Shown: positions 11,396-50,025, numbered from the stretch's first letter. The stretch: DNA of 64,000 nt from Tretioscincus oriximinensis (GCA_022410635.1 JAJVDF010000585.1:278772-342771), one strand, 5' to 3'. The notes: generated by a model from the letters alone, not told the origin. Made by a program: numbers and translations.

Positions 11396-12149
11396 TATCC
11401 CTCAGATTCCTTTCCATAGTCAACATTGCCAGTAACATCTTCAAAGGATCATCTCCTCCCCTTCAGCTAAATGAACTTCTCACTGGATAAAAGCATGATG
11501 TGTAAAAGCATAAAAAACAGGAGAGGTTTTTAGCTGAATTCTGTGTTATTTTGTGTGTTTTGTTTAATTCGGTCATTTCGGCTCTTCAAATGTTTAAGTG
11601 TAAAAGCCATGGAACGGTATTTGCTGATAAAGTTCATATGGAGAGGGGCTACATCTACCCCCTAGCATATAATCTTTTGGGCATTGTTTTATTTTGTAAG
11701 ATGAGTCATGTTTTCTGGGGAAGACTAGAGAATATCAATATTTACTAACAATATGATTCATCAAACAATTGGTTTTGATCCCAATTGTTCAAAAGGATGT
11801 TAATAGAAATGAAAAACATGTTCTATAAACCCAGAAATATAATTGCATTGTCCACGTTCAAGACCACAACAGTGTGTATGTGTATGTGTGTGGGGAAATG
11901 AATTTAGATGATAAAAATGCAGTACCAGGAGACATAAGAATTAAATACGAAATTGAACATATGTATGTCAAAGGTGCTACCCATGTCTTCATCTTCAGTC
12001 TTGATGAAGTGGACTAAGGCAGGTGGGGAAAAAAGCTTTTTCCTGCTTTAATCCAGGTCTTCAGGACTGAAGATGGAGTAAATGGAACAATTTGGGCAGA
12101 AAGAAGAAGAGAAGGAGGAAGAAGAAGGAGAAGAAGAAAGTAGGAGGGG

Positions 12150-12255
12150 CAGGAGAAGAAGAGTCAGTTTTTATACATTGCTTTTCGCAACCTGAAAGGA
12201 ATCAAAAGTGGCCTTACATAACCTTCTGTTCTTCTCTTCACAACAGACACCTTGA
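12150..12255 (-). mobile_element. SINE family B/C tail fragment
   Basis: The minus strand carries the tail TTGATTCCTTTCAGGTTGCG and AGCAATGTATAAAAAC, followed on the plus-strand side by a GAAGAAG-rich run (12100-12148) that is its 3' simple repeat. Confidence 0.6.
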
Positions 12256-12455
12256 AAACCAGTTTAGTATAGTATTTAAGAGTGCTGGACTTCTATCTAG
12301 TAGTCTCCCAGTTCAATTCCACACTCCTTCATGAAGCCAGGTGGGTGACCTTGGGCCAGTCACAGTTGTGTCACTCTCAGCCCCACCTACTTCGCAGGGT
12401 GTTCGTTGTGGAGAATGCAACAAAACTATGTGCACTACCCTTTGGTAAAAAAGGG
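12255..12455 (+). mobile_element. tRNA-derived SINE, family A, partial
   Basis: Contains the degenerate A box (gtatttaagagtgctgga), a B-box-like cagttcaattcc, then ggtgggtgaccttgggccagtc, ctctcagccccacctac and gcagggtgttcgttgtgga. This is the core that also appears at 36693-36953. The L2-like tail is missing. Confidence 0.75.
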
Positions 12456-12474
12456 TGTAATATATTAACTTTTT

Positions 12475-12620
12475 CAGACAAATAGCGGTGTTAGTCTTAG
12501 TAGAAAGTCCAACAAGGGGGCTATAGCACTTGGAGACTAACAAGGGAAAGGTAGGTGGCATTTATCTCTTTCCTGTTAGTCTCCAAGTTCTACTAGCCCC
12601 CTTGCTGGACTATATACACA
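12475..12620. repeat. Family D repeat in head-to-head hairpin
   Basis: Two inverted copies of the block gttagtct...cttgctgga face each other (arms about 12508-12548 and 12571-12612). Words match the family D elements at 43056-43299, 48010-48110 and 49085-49195. Confidence 0.6.
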
Positions 12621-12639
12621 TATTATTTATTACTGTTTA

Positions 12640-12657
12640 TTTATTATTATTATTATT

Positions 12658-12715
<58 letters not shown>

Positions 12716-12719
12716 GCAG
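12640..12719 (+). repeat. Compound (TTA)n(ATC)n(AGC)n microsatellite
   Basis: Three consecutive trinucleotide runs, each differing from the last by one base, suggesting stepwise conversion of one array. Confidence 0.95.
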
Positions 12720-12724
12720 GGGGT

Positions 12725-12835
12725 CTGAGAAAACTCCAAAGAACTGTGACTAGCCCCTGGGTTTTGTGGAGGAACACAGAATCGAACCAGAAGTCTTCCA
12801 GTAAGAGTCTCACACTCTAACTACAGCACCAGACT
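12725..12835 (-). mobile_element. tRNA-derived SINE head, family C
   Basis: The minus strand has an A-box-like GTTAGAGTGTGAGAC and a B-box-like GGTTCGATTCTG with the start of the SINE core. The tail is absent; a microsatellite replaces it. Confidence 0.65.
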
Positions 12836-12901
12836 AATAGTAGTATCAGTTCTGATTGACATCTTTCGTACCCTACTTAGAACCATACATATTTTACAGA
12901 A

Positions 12902-13028
12902 GCCTTGTCTCCACTGAGCTTTATTGCAGCTTACATCCCAGGACAGAGCTTGGCCATCCACATGCTAGTGTAGGCCTGCCATAGGCTACACTAGCATGGG
13001 GATGGCACGGCTCCGTGGGGATAGGGCC
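12902..13028 (+). mobile_element. Hairpin MITE family M2
   Basis: Terminal words GCCTTGTCTCCACTGAGC and GCTCCGTGGGGATAGGGCC are inverted repeats. The internal arms tggccatccacatgctagtgtaggc and gcctgccataggctacactagcatgg-like face each other. Consensus ends are GGCTCTGTCCCCACTGAGCC. No coding capacity. Confidence 0.8.
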
Positions 13029-13324
13029 AAATACGCTTCTAATCTACAATTAAAGTATTCTAGAAACTTGGGAAAGGATCTGATCATGAAAAGGTATCAA
13101 TGTCTCCTTAAGATCTTGATGGACTGGGTATAACTACCATAACAGTAATAAGAATGTCAGTATGAATTTTCATATAGTGGCCAAAGGATTCTTTCCACAG
13201 GATCATTTTTTCTGCAATGGTTGATTTTATTTTAGACATGATGATTGTTCTTATAAATTAATGCTCTAATAGTAAAAATACTCTGAAGTCATGTTTGATT
13301 TCTGGGAACACCATGATCACATCT

Positions 13325-13551
13325 GGGTCCTGTCCCCACTAAGCCTTATTCTAGGCTGCATCTCAGAACTGGCGCCTGCCATCTCCACGCTAATGTAGAC
13401 TATGGCATCACTAGAGAAGCTAGGCTCTTGGGGATCCCTTCCCGCTCAGTTCCCTTACCTTGTTTTTAAGCTATGCTCCTGTACGACATGTGGACGGCCA
13501 AGCTCTGTTCCAAGATACAATCCAGAATAAGGCTCCGTGGGGACAAGACCC
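13325..13551 (+). mobile_element. Hairpin MITE family M2
   Basis: Begins GGGTCCTGTCCCCACTAAGCC and ends GGCTCCGTGGGGACAAGACCC, reverse complements with few mismatches. The second arm has cttgtttttaagctatgc inserted or diverged between the internal arms. Confidence 0.8.
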
Positions 13552-13559
13552 TTTTCAGT

Positions 13560-14200
13560 TTTTTTGGCAAAGATACAAAAGGCATTATCTAAGGAGAAAA
13601 TCTAGGATCTGAGATCTTCTGTACTATGGTATGTCCTTCAGGACAGTTACCAGCAATAAAGATTGCTAGCAATGCCCTCTTAAAATCTTTTAACTCACTA
13701 CTACCCACTGGAATGGGTACTAGAATGGGTTTCCTTTTTCTTGACTTCAACTCTGTTGAGCATGGATTTCCCAGCAGTTCCTCTCTTTCCACAACCAAAT
13801 AAAATGCTATTTGTAGAAACAGAGAAATGCTCTTGGTAGCAAAGGCAGCAAGCAGATAATCTGGAGACAAAGACCAGCCCACATTATTATCTACAGATAT
13901 TAAGCCTGGAATTTGTTCATATTTTTAAAGTGCTAGTACATATTTCCCAAGCCAGGCCCATGGAATTTGTGATTATCCATATGTTTTCGCATTATAGTTC
14001 CTTGTATATCCCTGACCATTGGCTTGTGTTAGCTGAAGCCAACAAGCTATTGGTCACCCAACGATTTCCCCTTCCTGCTACAGTTAAGTGTGGCTCCAGA
14101 GAGTGGAAGGCAGTCAGGGAATTTAAAGACAATCCAATAATTAACTATTGTTGATCCTGTTAGGCACAAGGAACAACCATGGGCACTTATTTCAGTCTAT
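13560..14200. other. Intergenic stretch, nothing recognised
   Basis: Frames on the minus strand (13589-13882) and plus strand (13930-14154) are under 100 codons and have no recognisable domain. Confidence 0.4.
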
Positions 14201-14204
14201 AGCA

Positions 14205-14330
14205 GAGATGTCCAACTGGTGGTCCCCCAGTTGTTCTTGAACCACAACTCCCAACATTCCATTCCACTCCCAGCACTGCCTCTGCTAAACCAAATGGATT
14301 GTTGTGGTTCTGGAACATCTGGACACCAGC
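14205..14330 (+). mobile_element. Degenerate hairpin MITE (same type as 6265-6400)
   Basis: Inverted words: gagatgtccaactgg...ccacaactcccaacattcc, then ggttctggaacatctggacacca. The short tail of a family A/L2 3' end (tttatacttataccctgccctatacc) follows at 14335-14380. Confidence 0.5.
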
Positions 14331-15121
14331 TGGATATTTATTTATTTATACTTATACCCTGCCCTATACCTGACATCTCTGGTCTATGGGTGCCTTTCAT
14401 GATGGCAAGGAACAGGCAGAAGTAAGTGATCTCTATTACAGGAAACTGAGTATCAATGCAGAATTCCTGCAATAGGGATTATTATGGGATATCATATCCA
14501 TTCCTTGGTACGGCGCACCCAAATAATCCTAGGAGAATTGTGGATTTTAGAGTAGCANTTTTCTTCTTTAGGAATTAGGTTTTGGGTTTTTATTAGAAAA
14601 TGAAAGTGCAATAGTACATGTGTTGATTTTCATGACATAAAGTGATTAATTTTTTTTCCATCTAGGACTGAGCAACAGTAGGTTATTGTGAATATTTTGG
14701 CAGGATACTCAGTATACTATATTTTAAAAAAAAAAAAAACTAGAGCCATGGGAACTGAAATCCCTGCTGCTTATAAGGAGACATTTCTGCAAGGGATGAA
14801 AGTAAAATTATAGCAAAATCCAAACCTGAACCGTGGCAGACCCCACGTCAAATTCTGCCATCTTGCTTACATTGCCAAAGCTTTTATATAATAGCTGTGC
14901 GATAGAAAAATACAACAGGCAAAGCTCTTTGTTGCACAAATAAGGAAAGCTGCACATGCTGGATTTCTTCTCTACGATCGAGCTGTTAAACAAAAGGCAC
15001 AGGAACTACTGCCTGAGAGGGAATGAAAGGCACATGGGAAAAAGAATGCATGCTAAGTGCATGGAAGCGAAACTAACGGAAGAGTAAGAATACATTAAGC
15101 AATATCAAATAGGAAAAAGTA

Positions 15122-15436
15122 CCACTTGGCTTCCATGGATTTGTTTTTATCCTGTCTTAAAGCTATCCAGACTGCAAACAAGCACCACCTCTCCCAAAAG
15201 TTCAACAGACTAAAGACCCTCTGGGTAAGAAAATACTTTCCCTCATCTGTCCTACCTGTCTACCCATCAGTATCACAGAATGCCCCCTTGACTCTATTGT
15301 TGTGTAACAGAGAAAATAATTATTCTCTATTCACCGCATCCATTTAATGCACAATTTTAAACACTTCAATCTGATCACCTCTTAAACACTGTCTTTCAAG
15401 GCTGAAGAGACCTAGACATTGCATCCTGATTTCACC
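15122..15436 (-). mobile_element. CR1-like LINE fragment, 3' UTR to ORF2 C-terminus
   Basis: The minus strand matches the block at 55150-55450: ...caaggctgaagagacctagacattgca (FSLE.. region), ctctgggta-gaaaatacttt (KYFFTQR) and ccatggatttgttt. It is interrupted at the assembly gap. Confidence 0.75.
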
Positions 15437-15467
15437 TCAGGATTTTGTTTAGCACATATTAAAATGA

Positions 15468-15692
15468 NNNNNNNNNNNNNNNNNNNNNNNNNNNNNNNNN
15501 NNNNNNNNNNNNNNNNNNNNNNNNNNNNNNNNNNNNNNNNNNNNNNNNNNNNNNNNNNNNNNNNNNNNNNNNNNNNNNNNNNNNNNNNNNNNNNNNNNNN
15601 NNNNNNNNNNNNNNNNNNNNNNNNNNNNNNNNNNNNNNNNNNNNNNNNNNNNNNNNNNNNNNNNNNNNNNNNNNNNNNNNNNNNNNNNNNNN
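15468..15692. other. Assembly gap (225 N) flanked by identical 57-bp sequences
   Basis: The 57 bases before the gap (15411-15467) and the 57 after it (15693-15749) are identical, which is what unmerged overlapping contig ends look like. The gap may hold no missing sequence at all. Confidence 0.9.
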
Positions 15693-15749
15693 CCTAGACA
15701 TTGCATCCTGATTTCACCTCAGGATTTTGTTTAGCACATATTAAAATGA

Positions 15750-17120
15750 TGCAGCTGCAGAGAATTCCCTAACTTTAGTAACTAAATGTCAAGCTGTTCT
15801 TACGTTGTGGGCAGATATTTATTTTAAAACTTTTTTCAGTCCCTAAGTATGAGTTTAATCTGTTTGGAGTAGTTTTTTGGACAAATCATCATCATCATCA
15901 TCAACAGCAACTCATGATCCAGGACTGAAGTTTGAAATAAATGTGTAACCAAGGCTCTCAAGGCTGTACAGTAGATGGTGACAAACTGCAACTATGATTG
16001 TAGGTTCAGTTCTGGCAGTTCTTATGGCCAGGACTTGACACTTTATTAAAAGAAAGCTCCATTTATTAATTCTTTGAAAATGTCCCTCTCCTTTGCCTTG
16101 ATGCTGACCAGGAACAAAACAAATATTGTCCAAAAAGTGTCCAGGAACAGACACAATATTATCCTTGAATTCCCTGAATTAGGCAGCATACTAGGGAAAT
16201 AAAAAATCAGAAGGAAAATCAGATAATTACTTCTCATCCTTTGCTATTTTCCTTTGNTTTCATCTGCTAGTTTGTGCAGATTTTTCACACAAGGAAAAGC
16301 AAACAGGCTCAAGGTAAATCCAAAGCAGGGTTCCACAATGCCTTCAATAAATACCATAGGCTACAATAAATACTAAAAGAATAAAGTTGTACATTCAGCA
16401 AGAGAACAGTTCTTGTACCACAACATTATGGGGAAAGTGGTCAATTTAGAAATCATGGTATTCTGCATCCCGCTGGGAACAGAGGAGAGGCCAGAATAGA
16501 ATGGAAGGAAGAAAATACTAGTATATNCAAAGCCCTTCCCAAGAAGCCACCCTGCTTTTGTTAGGCTGAATACCTTGAAATAACATGATTTATACTTCTG
16601 CCACAAGATTACCATATCTTTCTTTAAAAGCCCTGAGACTGGGGGGTGTTGCCTTATTCTTAAATAAGCAGTTATTTCAAAATGGGAAAATCACCATCCT
16701 GCAGGATAATTTTAATAAAGAAGCTTCACGGAGACAGGACTTAAAAATTTCCACGGGATCCTAAATTCGGTTCCCGAAGAGCCTTTAGACTAAAGTGATT
16801 TCACACATCATGGAAAGTACTTTATAGGAGCCATGAGGGAAAGCTCAGAGAAGAGGGTTGACCTGGCACATCTTTCGTGCTGGCAGTTTCTTTTTCCAGC
16901 CCTTATTCCTGTCGTGTTCAGAATGAAGTCTCATTAATCACGAGGAACTCAGAGCGGTTAACAGCTGCAACTCTGCCTTTGCTTTCCTTAGAAAGACACA
17001 TCTGAAATCTTCATTTAAGTAAACTTAAATGAGTGTATAAACACAAGAACATGTTAATGGCATCCGTCCTTTCTAAAGCAAAGCAAACCACAGGCCTAGC
17101 ACAAATTGAAAGGCTTTGGC
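15750..17120. other. Largely unique non-coding stretch
   Basis: No gene recognised. A short (ATC)n run lies at 15885-15903. The part at about 16640-17060 lacks any repeat family seen elsewhere and contains short AT/homeodomain-like words such as TCTCATTAATCACGAGG. It is a weak candidate for a conserved non-coding element. Confidence 0.3.
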
Positions 17121-17124
17121 ATGT

Positions 17125-17390
17125 AAGGATACGGTCTCTCACCTAGGAGATGGGGTTTTGAAGCCCTGTGGGGTGAGCACCTTCTCCTAGCCTAGGCAAC
17201 CCAGCTATTTGAAAGCAAGAATTGCAACTAGCTGCAAGTAGATACATGGGGACCACCACAGCTTGGTGGGGAAGATAGAATGTCAGCCTTTGGCCAAAAT
17301 ACCCTTTTAAGCCACTTTGAGTCCCTTTGAAAGGTGAGAAAAGCGAGGTATAAGAACCCAGTTCTTCTTCTTATTCTAAGACAAGGCTCA
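17125..17390 (+). mobile_element. tRNA-derived SINE, family B
   Basis: B-box-like GGGGTTTTGAAGCCC follows ggtctctcacctaggagat. The body has gagcacct...ctagcc, tatttgaaagcaagaattgca, gtagatacatgggga, agatagaatgtcagcc and tgagtccctttgaaaggtgag, ending in gcgaggtataagaacccag with TTCTTC repeats. The same order occurs at 35955-36150, 36186-36475 and, inverted, 37237-37556. Confidence 0.8.
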
Positions 17391-17534
17391 GTGGGATAAT
17401 AAGTAATTCCTTCTTGGCAAAAATTTAAAATCTCCAGACATTTGTTCTTACTTGAAAAGAAAAACAAGTATAGTAGAGGCTCAAGAATAGACGGATATTA
17501 TCACAGGAAACACAAGGGGAAGATTTCAAAGAAA

Positions 17535-17975
17535 TAGACACGTTAGTCTGGGTCCAGAAAATCTAGCAAGGGGGCGGTGTGTGTGTGTGTGTCAAAGCAC
17601 CTTAATAACTAACAGGAAGAGTTTGTTTTTACACCCTGCTTTTCTCAACCCAAAGGAAATCAAAGCGGCTTACGTAACCTTCTGTGACTAACTCAAGGTC
17701 ACCCAGCTGACTTCATGGAGAAGTGCAGAATCGAACCAGGAGACTTCAGATGGCTGATCCTCTAACCACTACGTTAGACTGGGTCTCAACAAGAAAAAGA
17801 TGGGTATCGTGCGCTTTCGTAGAAAAGTCTACTTCCTCCGATGCTCAAGAACAAGAAGTAGATGTGCCTGAAGCCTCGAGGCATCTGAAGAACTCGACTT
17901 GTCTACAAAAGCTTATGCAGCCTACCTTTTTTCTTGTGACTATTTATGGTGCTACAAGACATCCTTGATAGATTT
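17535..17975. repeat. Family D repeat split by an inverted SINE family C
   Basis: Family D words lie on both sides (cacgttagtctgggtccag at the left; cttgtctacaaaagcttatgc at 17898-17917 and gtgctacaagacatccttg at the right). A minus-strand SINE (17615-17785) sits between, with its box B GGTTCGATTCTGC reading on the minus strand. Confidence 0.6.
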
Positions 17976-18309
17976 TTAGGAAACACACGTGTAGAATAAT
18001 TTTACAAGCCTCATAAAATGTCATTTTTAATNTCGTCTCTTTCTCCTAATACTTACTTCTTCTATGCTTATGTCTTCTAGTAATCTAACCCATGAACAGT
18101 GATTGACATGGCAATGGTCAAAATACTACTGATGCCACAAAAACGTGCTTCCATCCATCATGGCCTCCACTTTTCATCCACAAAAAAAGCCACGGGTCCA
18201 ATTGACAGGCATGTTTTAGAATCACTAGTGATTCTTTCATCAGCATGAACCTAGTAAATTCCTACATCAAGTTTCTTAACTATTCTTAGCCTGACAAATA
18301 CATTAAACA

Positions 18310-18757
18310 GGTTGTATTCACATGGCACTTGTTTGTTCTGGAATTTCCTGATAATCTGGTTNATTGGTTTACCGTTTTTAATGTGGCTCATTCATATCTT
18401 TACAATATATTCCCAATTTTGTAATTCTGTTAGTTCCTGACAAGCCAGATTTTCCAATCGTGTGACATGCTGTCCCATGTTTGCAGGCTGTCAAGAGAAC
18501 GTGCAGCAGTTCTACTGGTTGGTTTGTTGTCAATATCAAATTCCTTTGTCTCTCACTGTCCACACAGCACAGAGTGCATAGTTCTGGGTTATAGAGTTTT
18601 TACCACAACCCTATCAAGATATTCGATAGTTGGTTTTCCTAGTTAACCAATAATCCAGATAATCGGCTTTAAAAAGCCACAATACGCCGGTTTAGATATC
18701 AACCCGGTGAGACAAATGGACTCACAAATGGATTACTGACCCTATCTGGTCACAGCC
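18310..18757 (+). mobile_element. MITE family M1, copy 2
   Basis: Starts GGTTGTATTCACATGGCAC and ends CCTATCTGGTCACAGCC, degenerate versions of the M1 TIRs. The internal M1 blocks occur in the same order as in 7329-7854 (ttcctgataatctggtt, ttggtttaccg, ttttccaatc, cggctttaaaaagcc, ggtgagacaaatg). Confidence 0.8.
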
Positions 18758-18769
18758 ATAGAGAGAGAC

Positions 18770-20490
18770 TCTCAATATCCTTATGGAAGCTGAAAATACT
18801 AAGATGTCACTGAAAGTAAAACCGTTTGAAACTGTCCATTTAGGCATTGTAAAAGTTTCCCCTCCAAATTATTCTCAGATATAAAATTATTGAAAACTGG
18901 TCTGAAAAGCCGTAGCTGACTCACTACCATCCAGTTTATTCTTACATCGGCCAGAACGCGTGTGTCATTTTCAGCAACTGAGTGCACACTGTGAGGAAGG
19001 AAATACTTCATAAGTCTCCTTTCGCACAGGCGTTTGAACCAGTGTAGGGCACCTTTAAAGATAGGCACCCACATGCCCTTCCTTGGAACAGAGTTATCCC
19101 AGTCAAATTGTGACTTTCCTGCCTTCTGCAAGAGAGCAGGCTCTGAGAAAAATGATGTATCAGCTTTCTTTTCCTCATGTACCTCTTAGGTTTTCTCCTG
19201 CCCCAGTGCCTGGAAACAACCCCAATAGTCCCATTAAAGGTTATTGTCTTCAATGAGACTAATAGCGGAGCCAGGCTATTGGGGCCCTCAGGGCAGCTAA
19301 ATGAAGAAGCCTCTTCCGTTTGTTTTCTTACCTTATTCTTAAAGGTTTCAGTGCTGGATGGCTGAATAAGCTTGATCTTGATTACACCTCCCCTATACCA
19401 GCAAGCAGTAATCCGTGATCATCCGGATTCCGGAAATGCTTGTGGCACACGCAGGGGGCATAATCAGTGTCAAAGATTCAACTGCACAGAGCTGAAGCCT
19501 TTAAAAAACAAGATAGGAACCAGGGTGGGCAGGAAGGGCCAGGCTCACCAGGGCCCCCCTGTAACGGACAAACCTTTGGCGGCCTGGTGCAGTACCCCGA
19601 TTGCCGTATTCTGGCTACGCCCCTGAATGAGGTCCAATATTTGGTTTTCCTAGTTAACCCATCTCAAAAAGGAATCAGACTGTGGCTCCTTACTTGGAGG
19701 CACAAGAGACACTTTATGTGCTGGACAATGCAAATTCTCTCTTCACTCTTTGGCAAAATAATGCCTTCCATCTTAGGAAAGGACTCTTAATAGATCCATG
19801 CGTTCTAGGGGTTGCCTTAGCCTATTCTCTGCCTCTTGCAACCAAGGATGAGAAAAGAATGAAAGAGAAGAGTGGATCATCCTTCTACTCATTTCTTCCT
19901 TTCTATTCCACCTACATTCATTCTTAGTAGAGCAAATATAGAACATTCAATGCAACGTGTTGGTGGCATGGAGGCCCTCTTACCAGGAACATCTGGAAAA
20001 CCTCCCTTGTGTTGAATTCGCCTGAAGGAACGTGGCAATCTATATCCAAGCACACCTAGACATGATCCACAAAAGGGAAAAATTGTTCCATTTACTACGA
20101 AAATTCTTGCTCACTGAATTCTGATAGACTGACCAGATTTTCTGAGGCCCAAACTGGGGTAATTAATATTCATGCTAATGAGCATGAGAAATCTGTGAAG
20201 AGCCCGAGAAATTTTCTAGTGTGTGAGAAATTTGCTTTTTTATTTTTTACTGAAAGGAAGGCGCCTTCAGGAGTTGCCCCGGTTGCCAGAGCCCCCTAGT
20301 GGTAGTGTAGTGAATTTTTTTCAATTTTTTGTTTCCTCAGCAAAAAATGGGGAAATTGCCCCATCTAGGAGGGCAGGGTAGACACCCCAAAACTGGATGT
20401 CCCCCCCAAAATGGGGTCACCAAGTCAGCCTAGTTCTGAGGAATCTTGTGAAATCCAAAAAAGTCTCAAAATTTCTAGATACGCCCATCA
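18770..20490. other. Intergenic stretch, no gene recognised
   Basis: No recognisable family in any frame. The overlapping frames at 19467-19927 have no conserved motif and occur on both strands, as expected by chance. Confidence 0.4.
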
Positions 20491-20494
20491 GTCT

Positions 20495-21255
20495 TGGCAG
20501 TATTAATTGTATCACCAATTTCCTGATAATCCAATTTATTGGTTTTGCGCAACTCATTCAAACAATCTATTCTGTGTTCTGTCAGTGCCTGACAAGTCAG
20601 ATTTTCTGTGTGAGTGACACATCCTCTCAGCAGCCATTTCGTTTGCTGTTTGTCAAGAGGAAGTACGGTAGCCCCGTCTTTAAAATAGTATAGGATAATT
20701 TGCTGTCAATATCAGATTCTTTCACACTTCACCCTCACAACTTCTTGTCAGAACTACCCACACATCGTCTTTCACAATAACTCTACACCGCAGTTTAACA
20801 AGTGGTTTTCCTGGTAAACTGAGAAACTTGTACCGGGGTGGGCGGGACTTCCTTGCTTGACCCCGGCCATTTTTGATCACATGACTTCTGGCCCCACCCA
20901 CCACTAAGGTGGCATCCTGTAAGCAAAATGGGAAATGACGTCAGAGGTGGGTGGGGCACTGGAAGTCATATGAGCAAAAGGAGCAGGGGAAAAGTCACAT
21001 AAACAAAAAGAGGCAGTGCTAGAAGTCATGTGATCAAAAAGGGGAAGGATAAACTCGTACAATTGTTTCTCCCTAATAGGGAGGCTGAAAAATCTCGCAT
21101 GTGTATGAGATTCTCAGGCCATTCCCCATTGCTGCCGATAACGCAGATAATCAGCTCTAAACCCTGAAATCTATCGGTTTATATAACAATCTGGTGAGGC
21201 AAATGCAACACAAATTCAGTTTGCAAGTGGATTATTGAGCTTGCCTGGATTCAGC
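20495..21255 (+). mobile_element. MITE family M1, copy 3, with a GC-rich insertion
   Basis: The left M1 part (tttcctgataatccaatttattggtttt...) runs to about 20820 and the right part (gataacgcagataatcagctcta...ggtgaggcaaatgcaacac...gcctggattcagc) resumes near 21135. The 20825-21120 interval is foreign to M1. It holds imperfect repeats of a unit like gaagtcatatgagcaaaaagg and a palindromic pair of CCCACCC/GGGTGGG words. A related interval occurs at 26520-26660. Confidence 0.65.
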
Positions 21256-21325
21256 TAAACCAAATCCTGGGCTGGTAAGCAGCTTAATTCTGAACCACAC
21301 ACCATTGTGTGTTGCCTCCTCATCA

Positions 21326-21331
21326 TTTATT
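21326..21331 (-). terminator. Candidate CBX7 poly(A) signal
   Basis: AATAAA on the minus strand about 1.87 kb below the CBX7 stop, the first canonical hexamer I found downstream. It is only a positional guess; transposon sequence lies between it and the stop. Confidence 0.2.
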
Positions 21332-22025
21332 CAAACAACGCAGAGGAACCATAAGTTGCCATGTATTACTTGCATAAATATCATGGGCTTACTGCGTGGC
21401 CCCACAATACTTATCTCCAAAACATTTTTTTTAAAAAGGCTAGGCTTCCAGATGGTTAAATGTACAGCTAAAGTATATGCTCTGGGACAAACATTGCAGC
21501 AACATTATTGGAGTGGATGCTGTCAAATTCCCACTAACCTAGAAAGCAATCCCAGAGTTCCCCAGAACTGTAATCAAAGAAATATCTGTACCTAGATGGC
21601 AAGAATACTTTCTTCCAAGGCAATGTGCTTGAGCCTTAGCCATACATCTTTTTCCACTTACCTTCCCAAAATCAGCGGCCAGGGAAAAACATCAATGTGA
21701 TGGACCCTGGAGTGACAGACATCTAGCCAGTGCCCTAACTGTGCAGGTAGCTTCCTGAACAGTTGACTTTCTGGAAGCACTGTGGACATCTACAGGCTGA
21801 CAAGGCAGGAAGCATTAACAACAAGGAACCAGGCACCCAAAGAATAACAAGACTACATGTTTTCATAAATACCAGTGGGGCAAGCTGTGTGGCCAAGGAA
21901 CATTTTCTCTGCAATGTGGGAAAATAAAGCAACCTTCTTTCTATTAGGCCTTCTTCTCTTTATGGAATTCAAACCTAGCCATTTCCTCAATTGATGATAT
22001 GCCAGGGTGAGTATGGGGAATATTA

Positions 22026-22720
22026 GGTTGCATCTACACATCACAAGTATATTCAGTGGTTTATCGATAATCCACATTATTGGTTTACTGGTTTTACTTC
22101 ATCTCGTTTGCACATTTACAAATTATTCTGAGTCTTGCTGTTCTATCAGCTCCGACATGCAATATTTTTTGCACACTCTCCTAACAGCCATTTTGGTTGC
22201 TGGAAGTCAAGAGGAAACCCAGTAGTCCCTCCTCCCGAATGCTATTGGATAGCTGGCTGTCAATATCAGATCCCTTCTCCTGTCACCCCTCTCTTGATTT
22301 ATGAGGAAATGTTAGTCACTCAATGACCAAATATCATTGGCTAGTTCCTCTTTCCAGTTTAGCAATTGTTTGCCAGAACTATCCACATCACTCATTAGCA
22401 CATGGAAGGACTAAAAACAATGGGATGAAACTGCAAGGGAGGAAATTTAGATTAGATATCAGAAAAAACTTTCTAACAGTCGGGGTGATAAACCAGTGGA
22501 ACAGTTCGCCAAAGGAGATGGTGAGTTTGCCTTCACTGGAAATCTTCCAACAGAAGATGGACAGTCAACTTTCTGGGATGGTTTAGTGAATCCTGCATTG
22601 AGCAGGGGGCTGGACCTGATGACTCTGGGGGTCTCTTCCAACTCTATAATTCTATGATTCTATGAAATCTTGTGTGGCAATCACAACTCAAATTCAACAT
22701 ATTATTGACTCCGCCTGTAG
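22026..22720 (+). mobile_element. MITE family M1, copy 4, split by a CR1 fragment
   Basis: Begins GGTTGCATCTACACATCAC and carries the M1 blocks up to ccagaactatccacatcact. A CR1 3' fragment interrupts it (22395-22667), and the M1 end resumes (gtgtggcaatcacaactcaaattcaac...attattgactccgcctgtagcc). It lies within 1.2 kb downstream of the CBX7 stop, so it may be part of the 3' UTR. Confidence 0.75.
22395..22667 (+). mobile_element. CR1 LINE ORF2 C-terminus and 3' tail
   Basis: Encodes AHGRTKNNGMKLQGRKFRLD followed by IRKNFLTVGVINQWNSSP and SLPSLEIFQQ, the canonical CR1 C-terminal block. The 3' UTR (tcctgcattgagcaggg...) ends in ATTCTATGATTCTATG. It is nested in MITE M1 copy 4. Confidence 0.9.
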
Positions 22721-22799
22721 CCTGAGATTTTCCCACAATGCACTGTGAATAAATGTCCTTGCCAGCAGAAAGAGCTTGAGTTTCCCAGGTGGACAAAGC

Positions 22800-22860
22800 A
22801 ACAATGGACAAGTAATATATCTATATATTCTCTATATCTATAACTATATATATATAGTAA
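22800..22860 (+). repeat. AT-rich (TA)n-like microsatellite
   Basis: Interrupted TATATA and TCTATA units. Confidence 0.7.
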
Positions 22861-23191
22861 CAAAGGAGGAAAATATGCACAGGCCTTCCCACAATGCCTT
22901 TTGTTTTTGCGTATTTGAAATGGGAAGCATGGAAAACTCCAACAGTCAAAATCAAAAACCCTCTGTAAACATTTGTGAAGGAAAATTTTCAGATTTCACT
23001 TCTTAAATAATATAATTATAAACACCCACCCTAAGGAGAAAAAAACCCCAGGAAACTCAGGTTTTAAAAACAGGAAAAAGGAGACAAGGAGAGAGACAGA
23101 TGAAAACAACCCCCCTCACCCCAACATGACGGAAAGAAAAAGGAAAGATGTATTTTTGTTGTGGCTGCTTTAAAAAAAAAGAAAAAGTGAC

Positions 23192-50025
<26,834 letters not shown>

